From assembly GCA_029255685.2 (NCBI GenBank), contig CM055319.2, positions 20,547,247 to 20,611,246 on the forward strand: a stretch of 64,000 nt of DNA, given 5' to 3'. A program made the translations under genes and the position numbers. This document shows, piece after piece, positions 21,857-35,772 of this stretch (position 1 is its first letter; each line of letters begins with the position of its first letter). This DNA is from Silene conica. Lineage: Eukaryota > Streptophyta > Magnoliopsida > Caryophyllales > Caryophyllaceae. The notes beneath the pieces were generated by a model. The model had not been told where the DNA came from. It did no database searches and saw only the letters and a program-made list of their open reading frames with translations.

Positions 21857-22135
21857 GGGAAGTCCTCGATGCTCATTTCATTTCACTCGATTTCAGATTT
21901 TCGCACTTCCCTTTCTTCGATTCCTCTCTTTTTCCTTGTTTTTCATCTATCAATCACTTTAATCTTACTTGTTTTCACTTCAATTTGAGTAAACAAGCGA
22001 AAGCCCTATCAAATTTCATACTAACTTCGAGTAATTCGAAATTTTCGAAAACCTAGGGTTTGTTCGTTCGAGTATTTCGAATTTGGGTTGTTAATTTGTC
22101 ATTTTATTGCTCTAATCATCCTTGTAATCATCCAA

Positions 22136-22284
22136 GTAAGTCGTTTTATGCTTAAATCCTATTTTAATTTCATTATTTTTGCCCCAAATTTCGAATTTAA
22201 GGTTCTTGAATAGGATTTGCGTTTTTTGCGATTTTGGGCAGGATTGTTATGATGATTACGATTGATTTTGTGATTGTTGTGCAG
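22136..22284 (+). other. Candidate 5'-leader intron before the accessory ORF
   Basis: A strong plant donor (CCAA, then GTAAGT) begins at 22136, and a T-rich acceptor ending TTGTTGTGCAG closes at 22284, three bases before the ATG at 22287. The enclosed 149 bp are AT-rich, as plant introns are. Athila/Tat-group elements are known to express some frames from spliced RNAs. No transcript evidence is available here. Confidence 0.4.
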
Positions 22285-22286
22285 AA

Positions 22287-22785
22287 ATGGACGGAAAGGC
22301 AACCACCGTAACCACCACCAGCACCACGGCAGCAGCCACGGCAGCCGCTGCTTCCTCCTCCACTTCTGCCGCAGCAACCAGCACCGCGTTGGTGGTTGCT
22401 CCACCTCGTGTTCCAGCCCCTGTCCTACCACAGCCACCAAACACCACCACCTACAGAACCACCTCCGTCACAACCATGGCACCAGTCGGGACTTCTTCCT
22501 CAGCTGATAAAGGGAAGGAGAAGATACCGGTTCTAGGGCAGAAGGGACGGAAGTCCGTACTCGGAATGCCACCTCGACGCGCTCCACGCCCACCAGCTCC
22601 ACCTGCGATCCCCTCACTCGAGGAGATCCCCGAGGTAATTTTCGCCGACAATGATCAGAGAGATCAGATGGAGGCTCTTGTTGATAATTATATCCGTCCT
22701 AGTCGTTTTTTGTATCGTCCGGACTTAGAGACACTAGGACTGCTTAGACCCCTAGTTGACCTTCTGACTGGTATGGGGATGGTTG
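22287..22785 (+). pseudogene. Accessory reading frame of the Athila-like element, first part
   Basis: The frame starts MDGKATTVTTTSTTAAAT, a Thr/Ala-rich low-complexity N-terminus. A Pro/Arg stretch (MPPRRAPRPPAPPAIPSLEE) and the more ordered RDQMEALVDNYIRPSRFLYR follow. It is interrupted at 22786 by the nested LTR element. It is preceded by the candidate internal promoter and intron. Extra frames of this kind between pol and the 3' LTR are typical of the Athila group, and their role is not firmly known; an envelope-like or regulatory role has been proposed. Confidence 0.55.
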
Positions 22786-24014
22786 TGTAACACCCCTATT
22801 TATTTAAGAGCCTTTAGCAAGACATTCTCAAATAAATAGAGCTGTTACCATCTCGGAATATTCGAGGTAGTGAATAACAAAGTAAACAAACCAAAGTACT
22901 TTATATAAAAACTGATTAAATTTAAACTTGATAGTACAACTACGGGGTCCAAACTTTGATAAAAATAAAAGTACAACTGAAGGTATCTAAGTGTGATCTA
23001 ACTCTAAGTAGGTCCAAGCCATGTCTCTCTCCATGCCCAAGCTCCTAATCCATCTGTCACTGACCTGTAAAGTCTACTCCCCATTACGGATCATCGTAGG
23101 TGTCACACGAATACACAGGGTCAACCGCGAGGTTGAGTAGGTAAAACAGATAAAACATAAATAACAGTAGAACCGTATCCTCCTTCATCTCCATATCATA
23201 CGATCATCCACCACAACTCCACCACATCACACCTCCATCACACCACACCTCCCATCACACCACACCTCCCATGACCATATCACAAGTCCCATATCACAAG
23301 ACCCATATCACAAGACCCATCTCCACAGTGATCAATAATAATGATACAATCCACAGTGCAGTAATAATCAATTATATCAAACTCGTAATAAGCATCACTT
23401 ACACATTTCATGTCATAACATGAATCATAATATATTTCCCCTACCTCAATTGCGGAATGACAACCGAACAGCTGCTAAAATTGTTCCACCACGAACAACC
23501 GAACTCAGTTCCTATAATCAGTACTTAATATCAATTTCTACCCATACAATCACATTGCTAACATTACTTGACCAAGTTCATAGCCATATACTCATAACAA
23601 ACTATAAACATGCTCATATACATATTATTATTAACTCCTTAATCATATAAATCATCATTAGTCAATTATAAGCTTACTAATCAAAATAGACTTACTATAT
23701 ACAATAGGCATTCAAATAACCAAATACTACTAAATCAAGAACAATAACAACGTAAGTAATTAACAATAATACAACACATATTGACAACCATATTAACCAT
23801 AACAATAGCTACTAATATGACTAGTATTACTAACAATAATTTTAATCATGATATTAACATTATTCCTATTAACAAAACTAGTTCTCATATAAGCACCAAT
23901 TATGATATTTAGCAAAATAATTAATAAGACTAGTAACAAAATCAACATGGAAGAAAATATAAAATTAGTATCAATACAACATATACTTGTGATAGTAATA
24001 AAGATAATCATAAT

Positions 24015-24052
<38 letters not shown>

Positions 24053-25384
24053 GAAGAAGAAGAACCATAGTCTATTATCAATAAGACGTAACAACAACAA
24101 CATAGTAAACCAACAGCCCTCCGACCAGCCCACTTCGCCACTCCTTCGACACCCCTTCCACAGCCCGAACCACCACCATAACACTGTGGTTGAGACCACT
24201 GAACCATGGTGCAACAATTGACCCTGACCACCACTCCATACTCGACCAGGACAGCCATCGAACCAACCCCAAAACACGCTGGTCACAAACCCAAACCCAG
24301 TTCCTGTACTTATCCGTGTTACCTCCCCCCCTGTACACCCTCCGTTAACACCAGCCGACACCACTATCACCACCACCATTCGCCCCTTCTGACACCTTAC
24401 ACCACACATGACACCCTGATGGCAACCACCAGGCTTTGACACCACCGTAACCCCACGAAACATGCCTCCCAAAACCCGCGCACACACCCCTAGGCCCGTC
24501 ACTCTGTTTCGCACTATAACCCAGCAACCCAACGACAACCACCATACAGTGGCCGTGAAACACCACGACCCCTGATGTCAACCACCACTCTCCTACCCCG
24601 ACTACCACCCAACCAAAACGTAGAAACCCAGAATAAATTTCGACAGAAAAGCGTATCGAATACCAATATGAATGAATACGTTTATGACTCTGTTTCTGAC
24701 GGAAAAGAAATCAACCAACACCGACAACTAACCACCCATCACGACGGCCCTAGACCATGAAAGACGACCCTACTTTACCCAGAACATAAACACCACATAT
24801 CACAGATTCTTAATACGTAAAGAATTCGAATTATGAACATGTAATAACGTGTTTGAAATATGTGAAACAAACAGAAGTAAAAACACGAAAACCAGACCAG
24901 TGGTGTACTTACCTTCTTTCCGATGCAATCGACGTACCCTAGAACCCCTTAAACCACCGTGATCACCCTTCTATGCAGTCTCAGCAATGGCGGCAGAAGG
25001 GTGGTGATTGTGTTTGAGTGTCGTTTAGATTAGAATTAGGTTTAGGATAGGTTTAACATGAGGCGGCAGCAAGGTGATTCTGAAATTCTTATTTTCAGAT
25101 GTGGAGGCCGTGTAAAGGGCTTGCTTGCACGCAACCCTAGGCCCAATTGTCGATGTCATTCGTGTATGGGTCAAGCTCTTCACGCATCCCAAGGCCCAAA
25201 TAACATAACTCAAGTACGATCTTGTTGCACACTAGCATACACGACTCCAAAAACTAGCACATAAAACACCCCGTTCACCAAGGTTGGTTTCGCTAACTTT
25301 CGTTAACTTATTATATAAGTCCGTCGACGTACAAATAAATATAAAAAAATATTAGATCAAACGAATAAAATACGGAGTATTACA
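22786..25384 (-). repeat. LTR copy 1 of the three-LTR element (2599 bp)
   Basis: Contains a short tandem cluster of CACACCTCC and ATCACAAGACCC words near 23220-23320 and a (TAA)n/(AGA)n microsatellite near 24013-24063. Several frames of 60-170 codons in it are artefacts of these low-complexity tracts. It is nearly identical to LTR copies 2 and 3. Confidence 0.85.
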
Positions 25385-28300
25385 GTCTTCTCTCCTTAAA
25401 ATGAACTTCGTCCCGAAGTTCGCCACCCCATAACGATAACAAACACTCCCCAAAACAAGACAACACAAGTAGCACATAAATAAGCTCTAAAACGCGAAGT
25501 GTTACATTCTATCCCCCTTAAGAAACTTTGTCCCCAAAGTTTAACATATATCTACCTCAAAGTATACTTTATGAATCACGGTGATTTAGTACATAATAGA
25601 AGTGAACAGGTTTACGGAGTACATTCAAACAATCCCGACATCAATTTTCCATGTCATAACAACTAGCCATGTCATAAACCATGAAGATTTTACAATCCTA
25701 TCCTCCTAAAAAAAACATGGTTACGTCCTCGTAACCCCATTATACAAATCTCAGCTCATTAATTCGTCTTACTCATTACTTTATCTCATACTATCTTACT
25801 CCAGGTAACCAAGGTTCGCACTCATCGTTGAATCTAAGATCAAAAACAAGGGGTGAGTGAACCGGCGGAATAAAACACAATCAATACATCCATTTCAATA
25901 TCAATTTCAAACTCAGAATATGACCCAATAATCAAGGTCACACTTGACCGGAAACACAATGTGGCACGACGGCTTAATAACTCATAACTCAAACCAGTAA
26001 CCAATTCTCATCTCCATTGCGATATCCATATTGTCAAATACTTCATTAGAGGAACTGCTCCACATTTAGAGAGTACAACTCTAACTACTCACCCACGAGT
26101 CAAGGTCAAAGAATACGACAACTCGATAAAGTACTAAGCTGCAAACTCAATCTCATCAATACTTACCTTCCAAGTTCATTGACATACTTGTATGTATACT
26201 TACAATTCCACAGTTCATAAAATAAGGATCTGGACACCATACCAAACCAACCTAATACAAAATCATTATGCATAAGCAACTAATCAATTACCAAAAGTTT
26301 ACCCATCTCACGATTCAACCCGTCTCACAAACAAAAGGATTATCTTATACATAGGAAATATTACTTTCAAAATAAGGAACAACTACAAATTTTAACTCAA
26401 ATAAGTACTCGTAAAACCCCTATCCATTATCGTGTAAATATATATAACCTTGGGCAAAAACATGAGTATTAAGATAGGTAGAAATTTGAGTTAATATATT
26501 TAAAACAGAATCAGAGTGGCTAACACTTACATACCCTTGAAATTTTAACAACAAGCTAATATATTAGCAACAATGTAAACAAACGATAAGCTCATAGTTC
26601 ATATTTGACGAACTAAAATGTTTCATGCTCATAATCCTATTATAGGAGCAAAAATCATAATTTAAGAAAAGACATAGTGCAAAATTAATTAGCGTAATTA
26701 AACATGGAACATTGACATATTCCACAAGACATACGCAAATCGCATGCTCACAAGATCGTTTAACATTCTCAGATATCAATAAATTAACAAAAACACTTAG
26801 GTAATTTTCCGTCCACTCACATTACATCATTTATCATGAAGCAATTACTATATACGACTTGCCAAAACAAGGGTTTTACACAATGCGCATCAATTAAACA
26901 TTCCAGTAGGATTTCATCGACACATAGTTACAGAATTGTCATATTGTAAACAATCACCATAATTGATCAAACATCAAGCTTTCTTTGAAAACATTTTAAA
27001 AAGTTTGAAACAATTAAGAGGTAGTTTTTGACACATCAATATACATGAAGGTATTATGAAGTTTATTATCTTAATGAACTAGACAACGATATACCATAAA
27101 TATATGAAAGAACATCAACACGATTAACATCGTTCAAAATGATCACCATTACTTATAACAATTAGATTGCTATATCATGCTAAAAAGTTTACGAGTCCAA
27201 TTTCATTTTACCACCTGTCATGACTCTTCTCAGATTAATATGATTTTAACATCACATACAAACATCACATCCTTATTTGAAGTCATAAAACTAGAGGGTA
27301 AGAGTGTCAGTATAATTGAAACTATTTTATATAGAAACAAGCAAGATAACGTTATCATAAAGTAAGATTCATATTCATATCATATGCCTACTATTCATGT
27401 TACTAATGCCATAACAGGATATCACATGGTCACCTCACATAATTCACATTTGATTTAACATTCATATAAAACTTACATAACTCACAATTTCACCAATTAC
27501 ACATTACGTAGCAATTTACACAAATTATAATTACATATCCACTTAGCTATCTCGCGAGCTATTATAGTTTTAGAAAACATAAAGAATTAACTAACCACAG
27601 AAAACAGAAGCCGATACATATCTCAAGGGAATCACTCATAACAATTTTGACGACTTAAATGGTTTGGACAGGAACTTTGCAGCAATTCAACGGAAATTGA
27701 ACAAATTGCAAAAATCACAATTAAACAACGAGTCGATAAGATTTTACATAGCTTATCCTCTTGGAAACATGATCGAATGTTCTAAGCAGTGGAGTTGGAA
27801 TTATACATAAAAAGTAAAGACGTTTTAAATAACTTCATTTACAGAGACTTTGGTCAAAACAGAGTCGTGCTGTAACCATCTGACCACTGTCAACTAAAAG
27901 ATTTATTTCTCTCAGAATATAACTCCTATTAACGTGAAACCAAAAGCATTGGAAAACCAACTCAGAAAGTTATCATACATAAAATTTCATACTTAAACAT
28001 GGAACACATCTAAAATGGCATCCCGTACCAACAAGGTAACATTCAGGAAACTTATTAAAACAATTTGGTTCGTTTACAACTTCACATTGCTTCCTCGAAG
28101 ATCAACCGTTCTTCTTCCGAAACACGTTGACATAAAATTTTGGAGTATAGACATCACTTGTACCATATTAACATTTATATCTCATTTCAACAATTTCGAA
28201 ACTGAATGTAGGCTCCACTAAATAACTCGATAGTTGTACATGGGTATATAAATAAATTAGTTTCTACCATCACGCAATCGCAACATATTCAAGTATGGAA

Positions 28301-28885
28301 ATATAACTAGGAGTTACTATGATGTTCCGCATATCACTAGACATGGATTACTAAAACATATAATCATAAGGTCAACTGAATTCCTCATCCTTACCAGGAG
28401 TTAAACATCAAAATCATATAATAACGATAGTCATTTAATACCAGAAAATCGTATGAATATTTCAAAATACCAAACTCAATGATCACATCACTTTTAAATA
28501 TCGCTCAACAGTTACTTATCCATATACTTGAAATTTATACTCAACCATCCAGCTCGATTCGCACACTAATATCAATCATAATCTCCAATAACATTATTAG
28601 ATAGCCACAGTTCACATATTTCTTACCTCATTCTTCTCCTGTAAGAGTGTTAGTACAAAATATCTAGGTCGCTATACCGTCTACCCCACTCTTCAATTAC
28701 TCTCATTGGGTAACCGAGACAGAACCGAAAGGGCCCAGGTCTGGTGTGAGGGGGCCCCTAACTCATCCCGTTCCTTTTTGGGGCTCCTATCAGTTTCATC
28801 TCGGGATTCATTTTATTTGACTCGTCCTACGTTCATTACCATTTATTTGGTTTAGGCCTGAGGATCGTTCTCTCTGATACCACTT
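25385..28885 (-). other. Internal region 1 of the three-LTR element, non-coding
   Basis: 3501 bp without a recognised domain on either strand. The left edge (CTTCGTCCCGAAGTT) and the right edge (a stretch around GAGGGGGCCCC and AGGCCTGAGGATCGTTC) are shared with the chromovirus interior near 54800 and 59960-60096. The AT-rich middle matches nothing else seen here except internal region 2. Confidence 0.75.
28871..28882 (-). other. Primer-binding site (initiator tRNA-Met type) of the three-LTR element
   Basis: On the minus strand the site reads TGGTATCAGAGA, three bases inside LTR copy 2, whose minus-strand end is GGGTGTTACA. It fixes the minus-strand orientation of the element. Confidence 0.85.
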
Positions 28886-31477
28886 TGTAACACCCCCATT
28901 TACTTAAGAGCCTTTAGCAAGACATTCTCAAATAAATAGAGCTGTTACCATCTCGGAATATTCGAGGTAGTGAATAACAAAGTAAACAAACCAAAGTACT
29001 TTATATAAAAACTGATTAAATTTAAACTTGATAGTACAACAACTACGAGGTCCAAACTTTGATAAAAATAAAAGTACAACTGAAGGTATCTAAGTGTGAT
29101 CTAACTCTAAGTAGGTCCAAGCCATGTCTCTCTCCATGCCCAAGCTCCTAATCCATCTGTCACTGACCTGTAAAGTCTACTCCCCATTCCGGATCATCGT
29201 AGGTGTCACACGAATACACAGGGTCAACCGCGAGGTTGAGTAGGTAAAACAGATAAAACATAAATAACAGTAGAACCGTATCCTCCTTCATCTCCATATC
29301 ATACGATCATCCACCACAACTCCACCACGTCACACCTCCATCACACCACACCTCCCATCACACCACACCTCCCATGGTCATATCACAAGTCCCATATCAC
29401 AAGACCCATATCACAAGACCCATCTCCACAGTGATCAATAATAATGATACAATCCACAGTGCAGTAATAATCAATTATATCAAACTCGTAATAAGCATCA
29501 CTTACACATTTCATGTCATAACATGAATCATAATATATTTCCCCTACCTCAATTGCGGAATGACAACCGAACAGCTGCTAAAATTGTTCCACCACGAACA
29601 ACCGAACTCAGTTCCTATAATCAGTACTTAATATCAATTTCTACCCATACAATCACATTGCTAACATTACTTGACCAAGTTCATAGCCATATACTCATAA
29701 CATACTATAAACATGCTCATATACATATTATTATTAACTCCTTAATCATATAAATCATCATTAGTCAATTATAAGCTTACTAATCAAAATAGACTTACTA
29801 TATACAATAGGCATTCAAATAACCAAATACTACTAAATCAAGAACAATAACAACGTAAGTAATTAACAATAATACAACACATATTGACAACCATATTAAC
29901 CATAACAATAGCTACTAATATGACTAGTATTACTAATAATAATTTTAATCATGATATTAACATTATTCCTATTAACAAAACTAGTTCTCATATAAGCACC
30001 AATTATGATATTTAGCAAAATAATTAATAAGACTAGTAACAAAATCAACATGGAAGAAAATATAAAATTAGTATCAATACAACATATACTTGTGATAGTA
30101 ATAAAGATAATCATAATATTAATAATAATAATAATAATAATAAGAAGAAGAAGAAGAACCATAGTCTATTATCAATAAGACGTAACAACAACAACATAGT
30201 AAACCAACAGCCCTCCGACCAGCCCACTTCGCCACTCCTTCGACACCCCTTCCACAGCCTGAACCACCACCATACCACTGTGGTTGAGACCACTGAACCA
30301 TGGTGCAACAACTGACCCTGACCACCACTCCATACTCGACCAGGACAGCCATCGAACCAACCCCAAAACACGCTGGTCACAAACCCAAACCTAGTTCCTG
30401 TACTTATCCGTGTTACCTCCCCCCTGTACACCCTCCGTTAACACCAGCCGACACCACTATCACCACCACCATTCGCCCCTTCTGACACCTTACACCACAC
30501 ATGACACCCTGATGGCAACCACCAGGCTTTGACACCACCGTAACCCCACGAAACAGGCCTCCCAAAACCCGCGCACACACCCCTAGGCCCGTCACTCTGT
30601 TTCGCACTATAACCCAGCAACCCAACGACAACCACCATACAGTGGCCGTGAAACACCACGACCCCTGATGTCAACCACCACTCTCCTACCCCGACTACCA
30701 CCCAACCAAAACGTAGAAACCCAGAATAAATTTCGACAGAAAAGAGCATCGAATACCAATATGAATGAATACGTTTATGACTCTGTTTCTGACGGAAAAG
30801 AAATCAACCAACACCGACAACTAACCACCCATCACGACGGCCCTAGACCATGAAAGACGACCCTACTTTACCCAGAACATAAACACCACATATCACAGAT
30901 TCTTAATACGTAAAGAATTCGAATTATGAACATGTAATAACGTGTTTGAAATATGTGAAACAAACAGAAGTAAAAACACGAAAACCAGACCAGTGGTGTA
31001 CTTACCTTCTTTCCGATGCAATCGACGTACCCTAGAACCCCTTAAACCACCGTGATCACCCTTCTATGCAGTCTCAGCAATGGCGGCAGAAGGGTGGTGA
31101 TTGTGTTTGAGTGTCGTTTAGATTAGAATTAGGTTTAGGATAGGTTTAACATGAGGCGGCAGCAAGGTGATTCTGAAATTCTTATTTTCAGATGTGGAGG
31201 CCGTGTAAAGGGCTTGCTTGCACGCAACCCTAGGCCCAATTGTCGATGTCATTCGTGTATGGGTCAAGCTCTTCACGCATCCCAAGGCCCAAATAACATA
31301 ACTCAAGTACGATCTTGTTGCACACTAGCATACACGACTCCAAAAACTAGCACATAAAACACCCCGTTCACCAAGGTTGGTTTCGCTAACTTTCGTTAAC
31401 TTATTATATAAGCCCGTCGACGTACAAATAAATATAAAAAAATATTAGATCAAACGAATAAAATACGGAGTATTACA
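28886..31477 (-). repeat. LTR copy 2 of the three-LTR element (2592 bp)
   Basis: Starts TGTAACACCCCC and ends GTATTACA. It matches LTR copy 1 with scattered single differences and a shorter (TAA)n tract near 30119-30143. Confidence 0.85.
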
Positions 31478-34400
31478 GTCTTCTCTCCTTAAAATGAACT
31501 TCGTCCCGAAGTTCGCCACCCCATAACGATAACAAACACTCCCCAAAACAAGACAACACAAGTAGCACATAAATAAGCTCTAAAACGCGAAGTGTTACAT
31601 TCTATCCCCCTTAAGAAACTTTGTCCCCAAAGTTTAACATATATCTACCTCAAAGTATACTTTATGAATCACGGTGATTTAGTACATAATAGAAGTGAAC
31701 AGGTTTACGGAGTACATTCAAACAATCCCGACATCAATTTTCCATGTCATAACAACTAGCCATGTCATAAACCATGAAGATTTTACAATCCTATCCTCCT
31801 AAAAAAAACATGGTTACGTCCTCGTAACCCCATTATACAAATCTCAGCTCATTAATTCGTCTTACTCATTACTTTATCTCATACTATCTTACTCCAGGTA
31901 ACCAAGGTTCGCACTCATCGTTGAATCTAAGATCAAAAACAAGGGGTGAGTGAACCGGCGGAATAAAACACAATCAATACATCCATTTCAATATCAATTT
32001 CAAACTCAGAATATGACCCAATAATCAAGGTCACACTTGACCGGAAACACAATGTGGCACGACGGCTTAATAACTCATAACTCAAACCAGTAACCAATTC
32101 TCATCTCCATTGCGATATCAATATTGACAAATACTTCATTAGAGGAACTGCTCCACATTTAGAGAGTACAACTCTAAGCTACTCACCCACGAGTCAAGGT
32201 CAAAGAATACGACAACTCGATAAAGTACTAAGCTGCAAACTCAATCTCATCAATACTTACCTTCCAAGTTCATTGACATACTTGTATGTATACTTACAAT
32301 TCCACAGTTCATAAAATAAGGATCTGGACACCATACCAAACCAACCTAATACAAAATCATTATGCATAAGCAACTAATCAATTACCAAAAGTTTACCCAT
32401 CTCACGATTCAACCCGTCTCACAAACAAAAGGATTATCTTATACGTAGGAAATATTACTTTCAAAATAAGGAACAACTACAAATTTTAACTCAAATAAGT
32501 ACTCGTAAAACCCCTATCCATTATCGTGTAAATATATATAACCTTGGGCAAAAACAAGAGTATTAGGATAGGTAGAAATTTGAGTTAATATATTTAAAAC
32601 AGAATCAGAGTGGCTAACACTTACATACCCTTGAAATTTTAACAACAAGCTAATATATTAGCAACAATGTAAACAAACGATAAGCTCATAGTTCATATTT
32701 GACGAACTAAAATGTTTCATGCTCATAATCCTATTATAGGAGCAAAAATCATAATTTAAGAAAAGACATAGTGCAAAATTAATTAGCGTAATTAAACATG
32801 GAACATTGACATATTCCACAAGACATACGCAAATCGCATGCTCACAAGATCGTTTAACATTCCCAGATATCAATAAATTAACAAAAACACTTAGGTAATT
32901 TTTCGTCCACTCACATTACATCATTTATCATGAAGCAATTACTATATACGACTTGCCAGAACAAGGGTTTTACACAATGCGCATCAATTAAACATTCCAG
33001 TAGGATTCCATCGACACATAGTTACAGAATTGTCATATTGTAAACAATCACCATAATTGATCAAACATCAAGCTTTCTTTGAAAACATTTTAAAAAGTTT
33101 GAAACAATTAAGAGGTAGTTTGTGACACATCAATATACATGAAGGTATTATGAAGTTTATTATCTTAATGAACTAGACAACGATATACCATAAATATATG
33201 AAAGAACATCAACACGATTAACATCGTTCAAAATGATCACCATTACTTATAACAATTAGATTGCTATATCATGCTAAAAAGTTTACGAGTCCAATTTCAT
33301 TTTACCACCTGTCATGACTCTTCTCAGATTAATAAGATTTTAACATCACATACAAACATCACATCCTTATTTGAAGTCATAACACTAGAGGGTAAGAGTG
33401 TCAGTATAATTGAAACTATTTTATATAGAAACAAGCAAGATAACGTTATCATAAAGTAAGATTCATATTCATATCATATGCCTACTATTCATGTTACTAA
33501 TGCCATAACAGGATATCACATGGTCACCTCACATAATTCACATTTGATTTAACATTCATATAAAACTTACATAACTCACAATTTCACCAATTACACATTA
33601 CATAGCAATTTACACAAATTATAATTACATATCCACTTAGCTATCTCGCGAGCTATTATAGTTTTAGAAAACATAAAGAATTAAATAACCACAGAAAACA
33701 GAAGCCGATACATATCTCAAGGGAATCACTCATAACAATTTTGACGACTTAAATGGTTTGGACAGGAACTTTGCAGCAATTCAACGGAAATTGAACAAAT
33801 TGCAAAAATCACAATTAAACAACGAGTCGATAAGATTTCACATAGCTTATCCTCTTGGAAACATGATCGAATGTTCTAAGCAGTGGAGTTGGAATTATAC
33901 ATAAAAAGTAAAGACGTTTTAAATAACTTCATTTACAGAGACTTTGGTCAAAACAGAGTCGTGCTGTAACCATCTGACCACTGTCAACTAAAAGATTTAT
34001 TTCTCTCAGAATATAACTCCTATTAACGTGAAACCAAAAGCATTGGAAAACCAACTCAGAAAGTTATCATACATAAAATTTCATACTTAAACATGGAACA
34101 CATCTAAAATGGCATCCCGTACCAACAAGGTAACATTCAGGAAACTTATTAAAACAATTTGGTTCGTTTACAACTTCACATTGCTTCCTCGAAGATCAAC
34201 CGTTCTTCTTCCGAAACACGTTGACATAAAATTTTGGAGTATAGACATCACTTGTACCATATTAACATTTATATCTCATTTCAACAATTTCGAAACTGAA
34301 TGTAGGCTCCACTAAATAACTCGATAGTTGTACATGGGTATATAAATAAATTAGTTTCTACCATCACGCAATCGCAACATATTCAAGTATGGAAATATAA

Positions 34401-34540
34401 CTAGGAGTTACTATGATGTTCCGCATATCACTAGACTTGGATTATTATAAGATATAATCATAAGGTCAACTGAATTCCTCATCCTTACCAGGAGTTAAAC
34501 ATCAAAATCATATAATAACGATAGTCATTTAATACCAGAG
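31478..34540 (-). other. Internal region 2 of the three-LTR element, non-coding
   Basis: A near-identical repeat of internal region 1 over about 3.06 kb. It joins LTR copy 3 through a rearranged junction around 34538-34562 that contains a short stretch copied from the LTR. No coding domain was seen. Confidence 0.75.
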
Positions 34541-34561
34541 TACTTTATATAAAAACTGAAT

Positions 34562-35740
34562 TTCTCAAATAAATAGAGCTGTTACCATCTCGGAATATTC
34601 GAGGTAGTGAATAACAAAGTAAACAAACCAAAGTACTTTATATAAAAACTGATTAAATTTAAACTTGATAGTACAACAACTACGAGGTCCAAACTTTGAT
34701 AAAAATAAAAGTACAACTGAAGGTATCTAAGTGTGATCTAACTCTAAGTAGGTCCAAGCCATGTCTCTCTCCATGCCCAAGCTCCTAATCCATCTGTCAC
34801 TGACCTGTAAAGTCTACTCCCCATTCCGGATCATCGTAGGTGTCACACGAATACACAGGGTCAACCGCGAGGTTGAGTAGGTAAAACAGATAAAACATAA
34901 ATAACAGTAGAACCGTATCCTCCTTCATCTCCATATCATACGATCATCCACCACAACTCCACCACGTCACACCTCCATCACACCACACCTCCCATCACAC
35001 CACACCTCCCATGGCCATATCACAAGACCCATATCACAAGACCCATCTCCACAGTGATCAATAATAATGATACAATCCACAGTGCAGTAATAATCAATTA
35101 TATCAAACTCGTAATAAGCATCACTTACACATTTCATGTCATAACATGAATCATAATATATTTCCCCTACCTCAATTGCGGAATGACAACCGAACAGCTG
35201 CTAAAATTGTTCCACCACGAACAACCGAACTCAGTTCCTATAATCAGTACTTAATATCAATTTCTACCCATACAATCACATTGCTAACATTACTTGACCA
35301 AGTTCATAGCCATATACTCATAACATACTATAATCATGCTCATATACATATTATTATTAACTCCTTAATCATATAAATCATCATTAGTCAATTATAAGCT
35401 TACTAATCAAAATAGACTTATTATATACAATAGGCATTCAAATAACCAAATACTACTAAATCAAGAACAATAACAATGTAAGTAATTAACAATAATACAA
35501 CACATATTGACAACCATATTAACCATAACAATAGCTACTAATATGACTAGTATTACTAACAATAATTTTAATCATGATATTAACATTATTCCTATTAACA
35601 AAACTAGTTCTCATATAAGCACCAATTATGATATTTAGCAAAATAATTAATAAGACTAGTAACAAAATCAACATGGAAGAAAATATAAAATTAGTATCAA
35701 TACAACATATACTTGTGATAGTAATAAAGATAATCATAAT

Positions 35741-35772
<32 letters not shown>

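Noticed and set aside
22159-22507. Gly/Trp-rich and His-rich frames on both strands opposite the accessory ORF
   Set aside because: Shadows of the Thr/Ala-rich low-complexity DNA; no start context or domain.
23793-24538. Overlapping reading frames of 60-176 codons rich in Ile/Leu/Tyr or Val/Gly/Trp, repeated near 30111-30749 and 35519-36384
   Set aside because: They arise from the (TAA)n/(AGA)n microsatellite and GC-rich LTR sequence of the three-LTR element. They recur only because the LTR recurs and show no domain.
28015-28221. 68-codon frame repeated at 34109-34315
   Set aside because: Identical in both internal regions because these are a recent duplication. No domain, and other frames nearby are of similar length, so conservation is not evidence of coding.
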